Shown: positions 11,809 through 21,925 of the stretch, piece after piece | Position numbering within the stretch: the first letter of the stretch is position 1 | Layout: each line of letters begins with the position of its first letter | Source of the DNA: Chaetoderma sp. LZ-2023a | Lineage: Eukaryota > Mollusca > Caudofoveata > Chaetodermatida > Chaetodermatidae | Length of the DNA: 64,000 nucleotides | Assembly (NCBI GenBank): GCA_034401795.1 | Contig: CM067367.1 | Coordinates: forward strand, 30,239,190-30,303,189 | Reading direction: 5' to 3' | Notes under the pieces: generated by a model | Database searches by the model: none | What the model was told of the DNA's origin: nothing | Seen by the model: only the letters and a program-made list of their open reading frames with translations | Made by a program: the position numbers and the translations under genes

Positions 11809-12018
11809 TAACCTTTTCACCGATTAATTCCACATATCTCATTTTCTCAAGACAAACATGCAGAACTGTTGAATATTTTGAAATTAAATTGACTGGAAGG
11901 CATTGCTGCCCTAGGCAGCAATGCCTTCCAGTCAAATTAATTTTAAAATATTTAACAGAATAAGTTTTATATCGTAAAGAATTTACTTTTCCAGGGATTT
12001 GGCAGTGAAAGGGTTAAC
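11809..12018. mobile_element. Foldback MITE, family H2, full length
   Basis: TTAACCTTTTCACCGATTAA at the left and ttggcagtgaaagggttaa at the right. The central perfect hairpin is gactggaaggcattgctgcc mirrored by ggcagcaatgccttccagtc with a two-base loop. It begins 22 bases after a WDR59 exon donor. Confidence 0.85.
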
Positions 12019-12246
12019 CATTTAACGTTCAAATTTTCTAATAAATTTTCGTATTATATAGAAAATGTCCATTTGCAGATCAACAATATTATTTTTTTAA
12101 ACTTATCACTGGAATGACTGTCTCAGTTATCGAGCTAGTTATTCCAGTGGGAAAATTTCAAAAATGGTATTTCCTCTGTTGGCCTACAAATGGACATGCG
12201 CCACTGCTGATGCTGGTCTTGTCAATCTTGAGTGTTAGAGGGTTAA
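12015..12246. mobile_element. Foldback MITE, family H1
   Basis: It overlaps the gggttaacc end of the preceding H2 copy. The arms include aaaatgtccatttgcagatc and ggcctacaaatggacatg; the right end is gttagagggttaa. It is followed directly by the 39-base tandem repeat. Confidence 0.8.
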
Positions 12247-12250
12247 TGTA

Positions 12251-12562
12251 CATGGATCTCAGGCTAAAGGTGTGAGGTGCGCCATCTTTCATGGATCTCA
12301 GGCTAAAGGTGTGAGGTGCGCCATCTTTCATGGATCTCAGGCTAAAGGTGTGAGGTGCGCCATCTTTCATGGATCTCAGGCTAAAGGTGTGAGGTGCGCC
12401 ATCTTTCATGGATCTCAGGCTAAAGGTGTGAGGTGCGCCATCTTTCATGGATCTCAGGCTAAAGGTGTGAGGTGCGCCATCTTTCATGGATCTCAGGCTA
12501 AAGGTGTGAGGTGTGCCATCTTTCATGGATCTCAGGCTAAAGGTGTGAGGTGCGCCATCTTT
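12251..12562. repeat. 39-base tandem repeat, eight copies
   Basis: Unit catggatctcaggctaaagg tgtgaggtgcgccatcttt repeated exactly eight times with one obvious variant base. Since 39 is a multiple of three, stop-free frames appear on both strands (MKDGAPHTFSLRS repeated on the minus strand). These are judged not to be genes: the array lies inside a WDR59 intron and has no codon-level variation. Confidence 0.95.
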
Positions 12563-12805
12563 CTTGGCTCACACAATATTACACAACAATTTAGTTTGCG
12601 ACAGTGGTATCTTCTGCGACACAGTGCACCAATAAATTCTAGTTTCCTTATTAGAACCAATAATAAAAAAGGCAATAGATTTTGTATAATTTTCATCTAT
12701 TTGGACCAAATGTGTTGACATGGAATTAAGTGCATGCATGTAGGTTCATGAGCTTTAGGGGGTCGTAGAGCGGCGCGTCAAGGTCCTTAGCTCTCTTGTT
12801 GGATA

Positions 12806-13155
12806 ATGGTCCTTTCCAGTTTTAGCTATGCCCTGCCAATCCCTACTTAAGCTCCACCTACTCTTCGCCCATGTTGGAATCAATCGATCCCTGAATTCCC
12901 TGACTATCAATTTCCAGAAAACTATACAGGTAAGCGGTTGACTATTTTGAAACTAATTTGACTGGGTGCTGTTGCTGCCTAGCGCCCAGGCAAATTAGTT
13001 TCAAACTGTTCAACAGAATAATAGTAAAGATATACAATTCGTACAACAAAGCTTAGTCCGTCTTCAATTAAGCGCTCGTGACATGACATCATCATACACG
13101 TCACATAGTTGATTATGATGTCATATGATGGATGGATAAACTGGAAATGTCCATT
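12806..13155 (+). mobile_element. MITE family H3, full copy
   Basis: Ends ggtcctttccagttttagct and ataaactggaaatgtcc are inverted. Inside are the tagctatgccctgcc / taagctccacc boxes, a GAATCAATCGATCC block, the hairpin core gactgggtgctgttgctgcc (second arm shortened) and tandem tgacatcatcatacacgtca motifs. Confidence 0.82.
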
Positions 13156-13249
13156 CTGACATGTTATTTCATGATATAGCACCAGCAAAGCTGCTCAAAA
13201 TGTTCCTACAGGATCATAATATCCAGATTGTGAAAATGATACCTACACT

Positions 13250-14950
13250 AGGCTTGCATGATTTTTGCTTTGAAACATCGCCATCGATTTTGTTAAAACA
13301 AGAGGCCCAATGGGCCTGTGTCGCTCACCTGGAGCACTGTGCATTTTTGTCAAAATTGTTGGTTGTGGGTGATTTAGCCGGCCCAATCCGCTCAGTGGTC
13401 CTGGAGCTGTTTTGGCAAAAAATAGGTTATCCAAGATGGCCGCCAAACCATTTGGCCAATCAAGTTCCCTTGAACAAACTTGGTGCAGCTCTTGCCCTAG
13501 ATGATATTTCATGCATTTTGAATTGATCCGCTAAACGGCTTTGGACAAGATCTTTAGACATTTCTAAAAATCGACCAAAATCCAAGATGTTGCGAAAATA
13601 CATTTAAAATTTCCCATTGCTTGAGTATGGGAGATTTTGGCGGGTAAATGATCCAAGATGGCCGCTAAACGGTTTATTCGACTGTCTCGAAAATGGCAAA
13701 TTTGAACTCACAATACGCACAAACATACATAAAACCAATTTTTGCCTCAAAATCAATCAAATAAAAAATACAATGTGGCCGCCAAACACGCTATATATTG
13801 ATAGGCCCATAGTGACCATTTTTTTTATGGATCAACTTCTCTTGAACAAACTTTAATGGCCTTTAGTCCCTAATCATATATCACAAATTTCCGCCTGGTC
13901 ACTTCACCGGTTCTGGGGAAGAAGTTGTTTTTGCGAAAACGAGGTCATCCAAGATGGCCGCTGAACCATTTGGTCAATCAAGTTCCCTTGAACAAACTTG
14001 AGTGAGCTCTTGCCCTAGATCATATTACATGAGGTATGAATTGATCCCTCAAACAGTTTTAAGATTTTTAACGACATTTGTAAAAATTGGCCGAAATCCA
14101 AGATGGCCATTGGCCAAATTGGCCAATCGGCTTCGCTTGAACAAAGTGAAATCTCTATGCCATAAGGATGCTTCCTGCCAACTATAATTAAAATCGGCCC
14201 AGTAGTTCTTGAGAAGACATTTTAAATTTTCCATTGCTTTAGTATGGGAGCTTTTGGCGGGAAAATGATCCAAGATGGCTGCCAAACTGTTTATCAAACA
14301 GTTTCGAAAATTGCAAATTTGAGATCAGAATACCCAAAAACCTATATAAAATCAATTTCGGCCTCAAAATCCATCAGATAAAAAAATCCAATATGGCTGC
14401 CAAACATGCTATATTTTGATTCCATGTTTTTTAACGGATCAACTTCTCTTGAACAAACTTTACTGGTCCTTAGTCCCTAATCATATCTGCCCAATTTCGG
14501 CCGGATCCCTTCAGCAGTTCTGCAGAAGTTATTTTCGCTAAAACTAGGTCAACCAAGATGGCCGCCGAACTATTTGACCAATTTAGTTCCCTTGAACAAA
14601 CTTGGTTGAGCTCTTGCCCTAGATCATATTTCATGAGGTTTCCTTCAATCCCACAAGCAGTTTCGGAGAAGATTTTTAGACGTTTCTAAAAATCGGCCAA
14701 AATCCAAGATGGCCACTGGCCTAATTGGCCGATCGGCTTCATTTGAACAAACTTGGATCCCTATTCCCTAAGGATGCTTCCTTCCAAATATAATTGAAAA
14801 TGGCCCAGCGGTTCTTGAGAAGAAGTCGTTTAAAGGAAAAGTTGACGAACGGATGGACACATGACGGACGGTCGCCATGACATAAGCTCACTTGGTCTTT
14901 CAGGCCAGGTGAGCTAAAAACCGTGATTTTCCATTAAATCGTAGGTCCAA
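13250..14950. mobile_element. AGGCTTG element remnant split by element P2
   Basis: The left end is ctaggcttgcatgatttttg, and the right end ccgtgattttccattaaatc followed by gtaggtcc lies after P2. Only about 50 and 25 bases of the host element remain either side. Confidence 0.55.
13299..14926 (-). mobile_element. Non-autonomous element P2 with internal tandem array
   Basis: It starts aacaagaggcccaatgggcc and ends ggccaggtgagctaaaa, the reverse of P1. The interior differs from P1: about three units of 520-600 bases, each with ccaagatggccgccaaacca, gttcccttgaacaaacttgg and agctcttgccctagatcata blocks. No coding frame is credible. Confidence 0.75.
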
Positions 14951-15714
14951 ATTCCCAAAATTATAAACTGAGTTAACGTGACAAGTCACAAAAACTGGCT
15001 CGGAATTTGTAGAAAACGTTGAAATGATATTAAAAATAGCCCGAAAGTAGAAAACACTAAATTCTTACCATCCTATGCCTATCTTTAATGTTTTACCTTA
15101 TATCCATCATCGTGGGTATGAAATTATTAATTGGAACCAGCTAAATATTGGGTATAGCTTAATAAACATTGTTTATTTCATAAAAATTTGACAAAAAATG
15201 TCGTTGAGAAAAAATATAAAAAACATGATGTATCATCTTCCGCTTATAGCCTCCCTTCGTAGGACGAGTTTAGATCAATACCCGACTAGCGTGAAGACGC
15301 TAATATGGGATTTACTGCACAATCTACATACATAGGACGGTACTCGTCCTATAGTGCAGTTTATAGTTGCTTTCAGAATGTACGATTTACATTTATGAGT
15401 AATCAGCAGAACGCAGTTCAAAATACAACAATCTGGAATGCTGTTTTATTTTCTTTAATTAGACCAAATCAAAAAGGAAAAGTTATTACACCGCCTGACC
15501 TTGTTATTAATTGAAATTGATAACTGTAGAATTAAAATTATGTTCACTGATTATTATAAGTATATACTAACTTGGTATTTCACGACAGACTCGGGGGTCT
15601 GCAGTGAAAGAATGAAAATTATATATAAAGCCTCGTTGACCATAAAATCTTAAACACTTCTCCATATCGAATCCGATTTTAACAGCAATTATATTGATAT
15701 ATTTACTTTCACAG
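14951..15714. other. Last WDR59 intron, 3' part
   Basis: AT-rich. Contains two short inverted segments around aggacgagtttagat / ggacggtactcgtcctatag at 15258-15352 that may belong to an old element. No coding exon seen. Confidence 0.4.
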
Positions 15715-15851
15715 GTGCTTCAAACTTTTGCTTGGCATGTGGACACGGTGGCCATACATTACATATGATGGACTGGTTCCAAAGCCATGACTACTGTCCC
15801 ACGGGGTGTGGCTGTCTCTGCCTGGAAAAGAACCCCATGACTGATAGATGA
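15715..15851 (+). CDS. WDR59: WDR59 last exon with stop codon
   Basis: The acceptor is tttactttcacag. The exon reads ASNFCLACGHGGHTLHMM, DWF, then CPTGCGCLCLEKNPMTDR and a TGA stop at 15849-15851. This is the RING-like half of the domain, and its His and Cys ligands are all in place. It runs a few residues past the human end. The preceding intron has a clear pyrimidine tract. Confidence 0.95.
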
Positions 15852-15939
15852 CGTGTACCTGTCTGAGTAAGAAAGGGACTGGTGGCATCAATGCTCAATA
15901 CTCTGTGATATTATGAACGAGACAGTGCAATGTATAACA

Positions 15940-15945
15940 AATAAA
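15940..15945 (+). terminator. Likely WDR59 polyadenylation signal
   Basis: An AATAAA hexamer lies 89 bases after the WDR59 stop codon. A foldback MITE starts about 20 bases further on, so the mature 3' end probably falls close to the MITE edge. The cleavage site itself cannot be read from sequence. Confidence 0.5.
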
Positions 15946-15963
15946 TCTTTAATTAGTGATTAA

Positions 15964-16198
15964 ACTTTTTAAACTGGCCGGTCAAAATGGCTTCTGCAGT
16001 GGTCTTGGGAAATAGCCGTTTGCGCACCAAGAGAATACTTTTTTGAAAATTTATCACAGGAATGACTGGCTCGGTAACCGAGCCAGTCATTCCAGTGGTA
16101 AATTTTCAAAAATAGTCTTCCCATGGTCTGCAAATGGACATTTTCAATGAGAAAATTTAAATTTTCTTGAAGACATTTGAGGATTAAAGGGTTAACGT
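15964..16198. mobile_element. Foldback MITE, family H1, just after WDR59
   Basis: It runs from ctggccggtcaaaatggctt to gaggattaaagggttaac, with the near-perfect palindrome gactggctcggtaaccgagc at the centre and arms of about 60 bases. Confidence 0.85.
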
Positions 16199-16427
16199 AG
16201 CAGCTGAGATGAGCATAACCGGGTGACAAATGGTCTCATAGGCAATGATCTCGTGGGACTAACAGTCATGACAGTGGTGGGTGGATCGTTACAGTATGTC
16301 ATCTCTTAAAACGTTTTGAACTATATTCAAGGCTCGTACTTATCTCACAATGTGAAAGACTTCCATGAATTCCAGAATTACATTTTAGGACTCAGCATGG
16401 AATAATAACGTTTTCTCTCGATTAGGC

Positions 16428-16850
16428 TTGCGCGATTACGTGATTAAATCGAAAATCGCAATTACGTTTTAAATCGTGAATTTATATGATTAAAAATTAA
16501 CTAATCGAATAATCGTGAATATTTTTTATTGCATAAAATATTTCAAAACCTAATTTTCAATTACTTTTTAATGCGATCGGTCATGAAAAAATGACAATTT
16601 GCTTAGTGAATGTATGTCCATTTGCATGGCAAGAGAAGACAATTTTTTGAAAATGTATTACTGGAATGCCTGGCTCGAGAATCAAAAATGCAAATGGACT
16701 GTTCTAAACACCATTGCAATTTTCATCAATGATATTCTTCTGTTGTTATGTCTTGGTAATTTGTATCCAAGCTGATTAATTAAGTAATCACGATTATTTT
16801 TAATAATCGATCGCGATCACTCAATGCAATAATTGCACAAGCCTACTCTC
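16428..16850 (-). mobile_element. AGGCTTG element carrying a nested H1 hairpin
   Basis: The ends ttaggcttgcgcgattacgt and ataattgcacaagcctac are inverted. The H1 remnant is at about 16605-16705 (gtccatttgcatggcaagag to tgcaaatggac), in the same relative place as in the copy at 8519 but with one arm shortened. Both share the ctaaacaccattgcaatttt flank. Confidence 0.72.
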
Positions 16851-17037
16851 GATGATTCGTTATAATGGATATTTTGGAAAGCAAAAAAACCATTTGTGAA
16901 CCCGAGAGGTGATATATGAAAAATCAACTGATTTAATAAATATTTATAAATATAATATCAAATTATATTTAAAATGTTCAACAGCTTACATGTCGCCATA
17001 TGATTGACTTTAAAAAGATATGTTCAAACTTCTCATT

Positions 17038-17295
17038 TCAACTTAACATAATTACCGAGAAAACAGCTGTTTTTCTACGCCTTGGCTCTAATTTCTGACT
17101 CCATGCTTTTCCAGCATTTATAGCACCAGTATGAACCCGGCATGTGTTGTACCTGATCTGTAGGTTGATGCCACTGTTATCACCAATGGTGGAAAGAGCC
17201 ATCCGTATGGCTAAGATCAGATACTGGCTCCTAAATGGCAGGTTGTCCGGGGAGTAGGGAGCATTTAAAGCTAACATGCCAGGTTCAACGATCAT
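17038..17295 (-). CDS. Unassigned coding exon candidate
   Basis: The minus strand has an 85-codon frame with a protein-like composition: LALNAPYSPDNLPFRSQYL in its first third, then IRYNTCRVHTGAINAGKAWS and a basic EPRRRKT near the end. The AG just before the ATG sits in a plausible acceptor (tttactgttaacggttagtag), and an in-frame stop abuts it. It could therefore be a last exon starting in phase 0 or a short single-exon frame. It lies between two convergent genes, outside recognised repeats. I know no family for it, no upstream exon was found, and it may be a relic. Confidence 0.35.
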   Translation of the reverse strand: MIVEPGMLALNAPYSPDNLPFRSQYLILAIRMALSTIGDNSGINLQIRYNTCRVHTGAINAGKAWSQKLEPRRRKTAVFSVIMLS

Positions 17296-17325
17296 CTACT
17301 AACCGTTAACAGTAAAAATATACTG

Positions 17326-18150
17326 ATAAAATGGCATATCCAGTTTTAGCTATGCTCCGCCCATCTCTAGCTAAGCTCCACCCATGCTTTGCCAGTGCTG
17401 GACTCGATCGATCCCTGCACTCTGAATCTTAATTTCCAGAAAATGGTAGTCAAGCTGTTGAATATTTTGAAACTAATTTGACTGGGCACTGTTGCTGCCT
17501 ATGGCCTAACAGCGTCCAGTCAAATTTGTTTCAAACTATTCAACAGAATGTTTATTAAATAATAGACATATAATTCATACAACGTGATGTACGATTAAGA
17601 GTGTAAGATGGACTAAATTGAGTCATTCATGACGTAATTGATTATGACGTCAGCCTACACGTCATGTAGTTGATTATGACGTAATATCAGGGTTCGTACA
17701 AACTTGAAAAGCCCTTGAATTTTGGCATCTGCCTTGAATTTGAAATTTGTCTTGAAAAGTACTGGAATTTCACCCATCCGCCTTGAACATCCCTTGAAAA
17801 TCAACATTTCCTCCCATGTGATTTTAACTGTCTACAAAATGTTCATGTACATTGGTAAAAAAAAATTTAAGAAAAATTTGATTGGCAATTTGACTGGCAA
17901 ATTCTGTCTGGAACCGAGTAAGTTCCAAAATTCAAACTGTAATTTGAAAGGTTCTCAAGGTAAGCTGTATGAAATTTTGCACCAGTGTCATATCCTCACT
18001 TTGTCCGGGATGCTGGTTCTGAACCTTGAGAAATCAACTTTTTTTAGTCTTTAAAGTCCTTGAAAAGTCCTTGAATAAGAAAACCTGCCAGCTGTATGAA
18101 CCCTGAATATGATTGATTGAGAAACTGGATTCATGAATTGGTCATTAGTA
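17326..18150 (+). mobile_element. MITE family H3 split by a hAT-like element
   Basis: The left part (atccagttttagctatgctc to cacgtcatgtagttgattat) resumes after the insertion with gattgattgagaaactggat. The hairpin core gactgggcactgttgctgcc is present with a shortened second arm. Confidence 0.7.
17689..18105. mobile_element. Non-autonomous DNA transposon, hAT-like ends
   Basis: Inverted ends CAGGGTTCGTACA and TGTATGAACCCTG, with cttgaaaagcccttgaattt and ccttgaaaagtccttgaata as subterminal inverted repeats. It is flanked on both sides by AATAT, which may be a short target duplication. hAT elements normally make eight-base duplications, so the assignment is tentative. Confidence 0.65.
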
Positions 18151-19245
18151 CAGTATTTTGTCCATGTTACTCTCGTAGTTACTAGTGTATCAAGTTTTCA
18201 CTCCAGTCAACCGTGACCTGAGCCAGTGTTAGTCGAGTAAGTCACATGGTGGCACTGAATGTAGTGAAGGAAATTAAACATGTGATAATCATAACATGTG
18301 CAACTTTTAATCTCCCCGAGGGTAATAATATATCCGTGATGAATCTGGGTCTTGATACATCGAATATTACCCAAGTACTTATAAACTCCAAGTACATTCC
18401 TTGGCTGGTATAGTAACATTGGCTCATTACTTTGGTCAATTCGTATAATAAGATGTTGGTATGAACATTGGTCAGGTAAATGTGATGCACTGATATGCAA
18501 TAGCAGTGATCACTGTCCTTTGTTTTCGTACACACATAATAAGACTTAGGCTGGCTAAATTAGGTCAATGAATTCAGTGATAGGGACTGATTTGGCCTAT
18601 GCAAAGGATTAGTTAATGGATAAATATTAGTAAACTTTTCTTAGCCATAGTTGTATCATTCTAGTCAGTGTATTTTCATGTCTACAATTCATCACGAGTT
18701 CATAATCAAAAGTTAGAAAATTAGTTTCAAAATATTCAACAGGATTTTATGGTTAATTTGATAAAAATAAAAATATGTACTGGTTATATTAATATTTATC
18801 TCATAATTAAATTTACTTGTAATCATATTAGACTAGAGGCCTTGTGTCGAGCATTCCTGACCTTTTGAAAAACCAACATTCTACCTAATTCTTAGATTGG
18901 GGGCCGAACACCACATGCCCTCCATCCTCCACCTAGCCTAGGGCTCGACAAATGTTCTATATAATATGATTTTAATCATTAGCCAAAGCTTTCTATTGGT
19001 CGGGTTAGAAATTTAACAGTGAATATGTCTATACAAGCTAACGAGGATTAGCTGGGTCATATTTAAAGAACCAATGGTAGACTTTATTATATGTATAGTC
19101 ATTGGCGCTGTTGCTGAATTATCTGTACAGTAAAAATATTTAATGATGTGATATCATCAGAGAAGTGTCTTATTCAACCAGTAATGATATAATGACATGA
19201 ATATATGCTATGTTCCAGATAAAGCTTCATGTGATTCCTATTGTC
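18150..19245. other. Convergent intergenic stretch
   Basis: About 1.1 kb without a recognised gene or element. The minus-strand frames near 18207-18535 lack splice support and protein-like composition. Confidence 0.4.
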
Positions 19246-19440
19246 TTAACCCTTTCAACGGAAAAGTAAATTCCTTACAATATAAGTCTGTTGAAAATTT
19301 TGAAATTAAAATGCCTGGAAGCCGTTGCTGCTTTAGGCAGCAACGGCTTCCAGGCAATTTAATTTCAAAATATTCAACATTTTTCCTGTATGGTTGCGAA
19401 GAAGATGAGATATGGGGAATTCATCGGTGAAAGGAGTAAT
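19246..19440. mobile_element. Foldback MITE, family H2, full length
   Basis: TTAACCCTTTCAACGG left and ggaattcatcggtgaaagga right. The perfect hairpin cctggaagccgttgctgc mirrors gcagcaacggcttccagg. Confidence 0.85.
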
Positions 19441-19620
19441 GGTTAAGCCGGTCAAAACTGACCTCTGCAATGGTCTTGAGATACCTCTATTAGCAGGCAG
19501 TGGGACTAATTTTGAAGATGTATTACTGGAATGACTGGTTCGATGAACCCGCCAATCAGTTCAGTGATATATTTTCAAGAAATAGTCTTCTCTCAGCCTG
19601 CAAATGTAACAGAAGATAAA
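19440..19620. mobile_element. Foldback MITE, family H1 (diverged)
   Basis: A hairpin tattactggaatgactggtt with a mirrored ccaatcagttcagtgata arm, and tctctcagcctgcaaatg. It abuts the H2 copy. Confidence 0.65.
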
Positions 19621-19779
19621 ACAATGTAATATATGTGCAGACAAAAAAATTATTTATTCAGTAATCAGTATTGTATAAAGGAAATGTAAAAATATGTACA
19701 ATAATTTATTATTTATTGTATAAATAAAGAAAAACAGAATCTAATACCATTTATTCTGTATCCTACCCAATACCGTAGC

Positions 19780-20115
19780 AGTAGAGGGATCCATTCCCAC
19801 CTATGCCCATTTCTAGCTAAACTCCGCCCACTTATGTATATTGGGATTATTTTGAAACTTAGCTGAATTCCCAGAATCTAAATTCTAAGGTAACTATACT
19901 GTAAGCTCTTGAATATTTTGAAACTAAGTTAACTGGGAGCTGTTGCTGCCATTTCAAAATATTCAACAGAATATTTATTAAATTGTATCAATCTAAGAAA
20001 TACAATTTGTAAGCTTGTGTGACAGACAGATTTTCGCGATGAAGTTACATCACTGTGTTTGTCAGCTAACATGTAGCGTATCTGATTATGATGTCAGATA
20101 TTTGAGTGACGGATC
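19780..20115 (+). mobile_element. MITE family H3, shortened copy
   Basis: It keeps the agctaaactccgcccac box, half of the hairpin (gttgaatattttgaaactaa / atttcaaaatattcaacag) and the terminal gtagcgtatctgattatgat motifs. Confidence 0.65.
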
Positions 20116-20184
20116 GAATCCCTCTTAAGCTAAAGCAATAGTGCATGTTAAACATGACGACTAAGGCTTCCTCTATGTCCCTCA

Positions 20185-20680
20185 CCTGGAGCCTAGTGCA
20201 CCATAAAGGCCTTTCTTGGTCAGTCGTAAAACCTGTTCTATTTGACCACCTTATCGGATGTTAGACCACGAAAACCTTATTTTATAGTAAACCACTTGAA
20301 TTAACCATACAAAGTCCCATACTCTAAATTTTAAGACAAGGATACATGTTAGCTGTTGAATATTTTGGAATTAATTTGACTGGGATCTGTTGCTTCCATA
20401 GGCAGCAACAGCTCCCAGTCAAATTTGTTTAAAAATATTGTTTGAAATTGACTGGGGTCCGTTGTTGTCATAGGCAGTTTACAGTCAAATTACTTTCAAA
20501 ATATTCAATAGCATTATTTCTTAGTTCTTACATTATAATTATTTTTGGTGTTTTTGTATTTCATATTCTAAATGCATGGTTAAGATAGAATGTGTCTATT
20601 AGGTGGCCGTAGATGGCAGGTTTTACGACTGACCAACTAATGTCTTTATGATGCACTAGGCCCCTGGTGGCTCTGTATTT
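20185..20680. mobile_element. Foldback DNA element with 50-base ends enclosing two hairpin cores
   Basis: The left end cctagtgcaccataaaggcc to tcagtcgtaaaacctg is mirrored at 20616-20668 by caggttttacgactgacc to gatgcactaggcccctgg. Between them lie two H2/H3-type hairpin cores in a row (20355-20440 and 20441-20515). Confidence 0.65.
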
Positions 20681-20699
20681 GACATATTATGTCATTAAT

Positions 20700-21190
20700 T
20701 AGGTCACCATGACCAGTTAGGTCACTGTGACCGTGACCATTTTACCCCAAAATCAATAGGGTTCTTCAGACCACCAAGGACAAGCTCCCGCACCAGATTG
20801 GTAACAATCCCTTCAATAGAACTTGAATTATCATCCGGAAACGCAATATTAAGTAATTAATTAGGTCACTGTGACCTTGACCTTTTTGCACAACAATCTA
20901 TAGGGTTCTGTGGACCACCAAGGACAAGCTTCCCTGCCAGATTGGTAACGATCCCTTCAATAGAACTCGAGTTATCCGGAAACGCAATATTGTGTAATTA
21001 ATTAGGTCACCATGACCATGACAGTTTGATGGTAAAATCGATAGGGTTCTTCGGACCACCAACGATAAGCTCCCACGCCAGATTGTTAATGATCCCTTCA
21101 ATAGAACTTGAGTTATCATCCGGAAATGAAAGCCCACAGATTGATGGATGGACAAAGCAAACGCTATATAAACTCTCCCCCCTCCCCCAT
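20700..21190. repeat. Tandem repeat of about 150 bases with ERE-like palindromes
   Basis: About three units, each with ttaattaggtca, caatagggttcttcagacca, ccaaggacaagctccc, gatcccttcaatagaacttg and tcatccggaaacgcaatatt. Perfect GGTCAnnnTGACC palindromes are at 20702-20714, 20720-20732, 20864-20876 and 21005-21017. Confidence 0.8.
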
Positions 21191-21204
21191 ATATTTATAG
21201 CGGG

Positions 21205-21572
21205 AGCATAATGAAGGATTCCAGTTTATCCATCAATAATATTATGTCATAATCAACTATCTGATGTGTAGGATGATGTCATAATCAGTTACATCATGAA
21301 TGACGTAGCTAAGTTCGTCATGAATGCTTAATTGATGACGGACTAAGCTTTGTTGTACGAATTCTATGTCTACTATTTAATAAACATTCTGTTGATATTT
21401 TGAAACTGATTTGACTGGGTGCTGGTGCTGCCTCAAAATATTCAACAGCTATAGCTTTCCGGAAATTGAGATCCAGAGAGTTCAGGTATCGATTGATCCA
21501 AATACGGGCAAAGTGTTGGTGGAGCTTAGCTAGAGATGGCATGGCATAGCTAAAACTGAATTCCTCCATTAT
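21205..21572 (-). mobile_element. MITE family H3
   Basis: Inverted ends gaaggattccagtttatcca and gctaaaactgaattcctcca. It carries gacgtagctaagttcgtcat motifs and a hairpin core with a deleted second arm. Confidence 0.75.
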
Positions 21573-21829
21573 CGCTTAAAGAAGAGGCAGACACAACCGA
21601 AGGAACAAATGACCCGTATTGGTTTTGTGGTCAACAGTCGCAGTCAAGGTATAGATTCCATATCATTCATATCCTGTCACATTCCCTGATCTGTATCGCA
21701 ATTATCAGTTTTGTGATATCGAGTAAATGTTGAACAGTGATCGACACCATTTTGTCTCCTCAAGCTATTGTGTGTGATGTCATGTCAGCTCCAAAGCATC
21801 ACATTCTTTATTATGTAATGCTCATCCCA

Positions 21830-21925
21830 TTGAATATTTTGAAACTAATTTGACTGGAAGTTGTTGCTGCCTATGGCAGCAACAACTTCCAATCAAATTG
21901 GTTTCAAAATATTCAACAGCTTACC
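21830..21925. mobile_element. Solo hairpin core (H2/H3 type)
   Basis: ttgaatattttgaaactaat to gttgctgcc mirrored by ggcagcaac to caaaatattcaacag, an almost perfect 90-base palindrome without the usual flanks. Confidence 0.75.

Larger units (their letters stand above)
9457..15851 (+). other. WDR59: WDR59 gene, 3' portion (GATOR2 complex subunit)
   Basis: Four exons splice in perfect phase into about 168 C-terminal residues that match WDR59. WDR59 is a WD40/RWD scaffold of the GATOR2 complex, which acts at the lysosome upstream of mTORC1 in amino-acid sensing. The window holds the linker (EKEEHDNNC), the helical segment with YAGILNRWGL, and the complete zinc-binding C-terminal domain: a CxxC-rich ribbon followed by CGHGGHTLHMMDWF and CPTGCGC. 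GGHT-HMM-WF with CPTGCGC separates WDR59 from its relatives WDR24 and MIOS. The propeller and RWD parts are not seen and should lie upstream of the window. Introns are 454, 1508 and 3927 bases; the last two carry MITEs, a LINE tail and tandem repeats. All zinc ligands I can check are present, so this end of the gene looks functional. Confidence 0.92.

Noticed and set aside
12158-12718. Repeat proteins of 13-residue units on both strands
   Set aside because: The 39-base repeat lies in a WDR59 intron and is equally open on both strands.
18207-18535. Two 97-codon minus-strand frames
   Set aside because: Overlapping each other, no splice sites in phase and no protein-like pattern.
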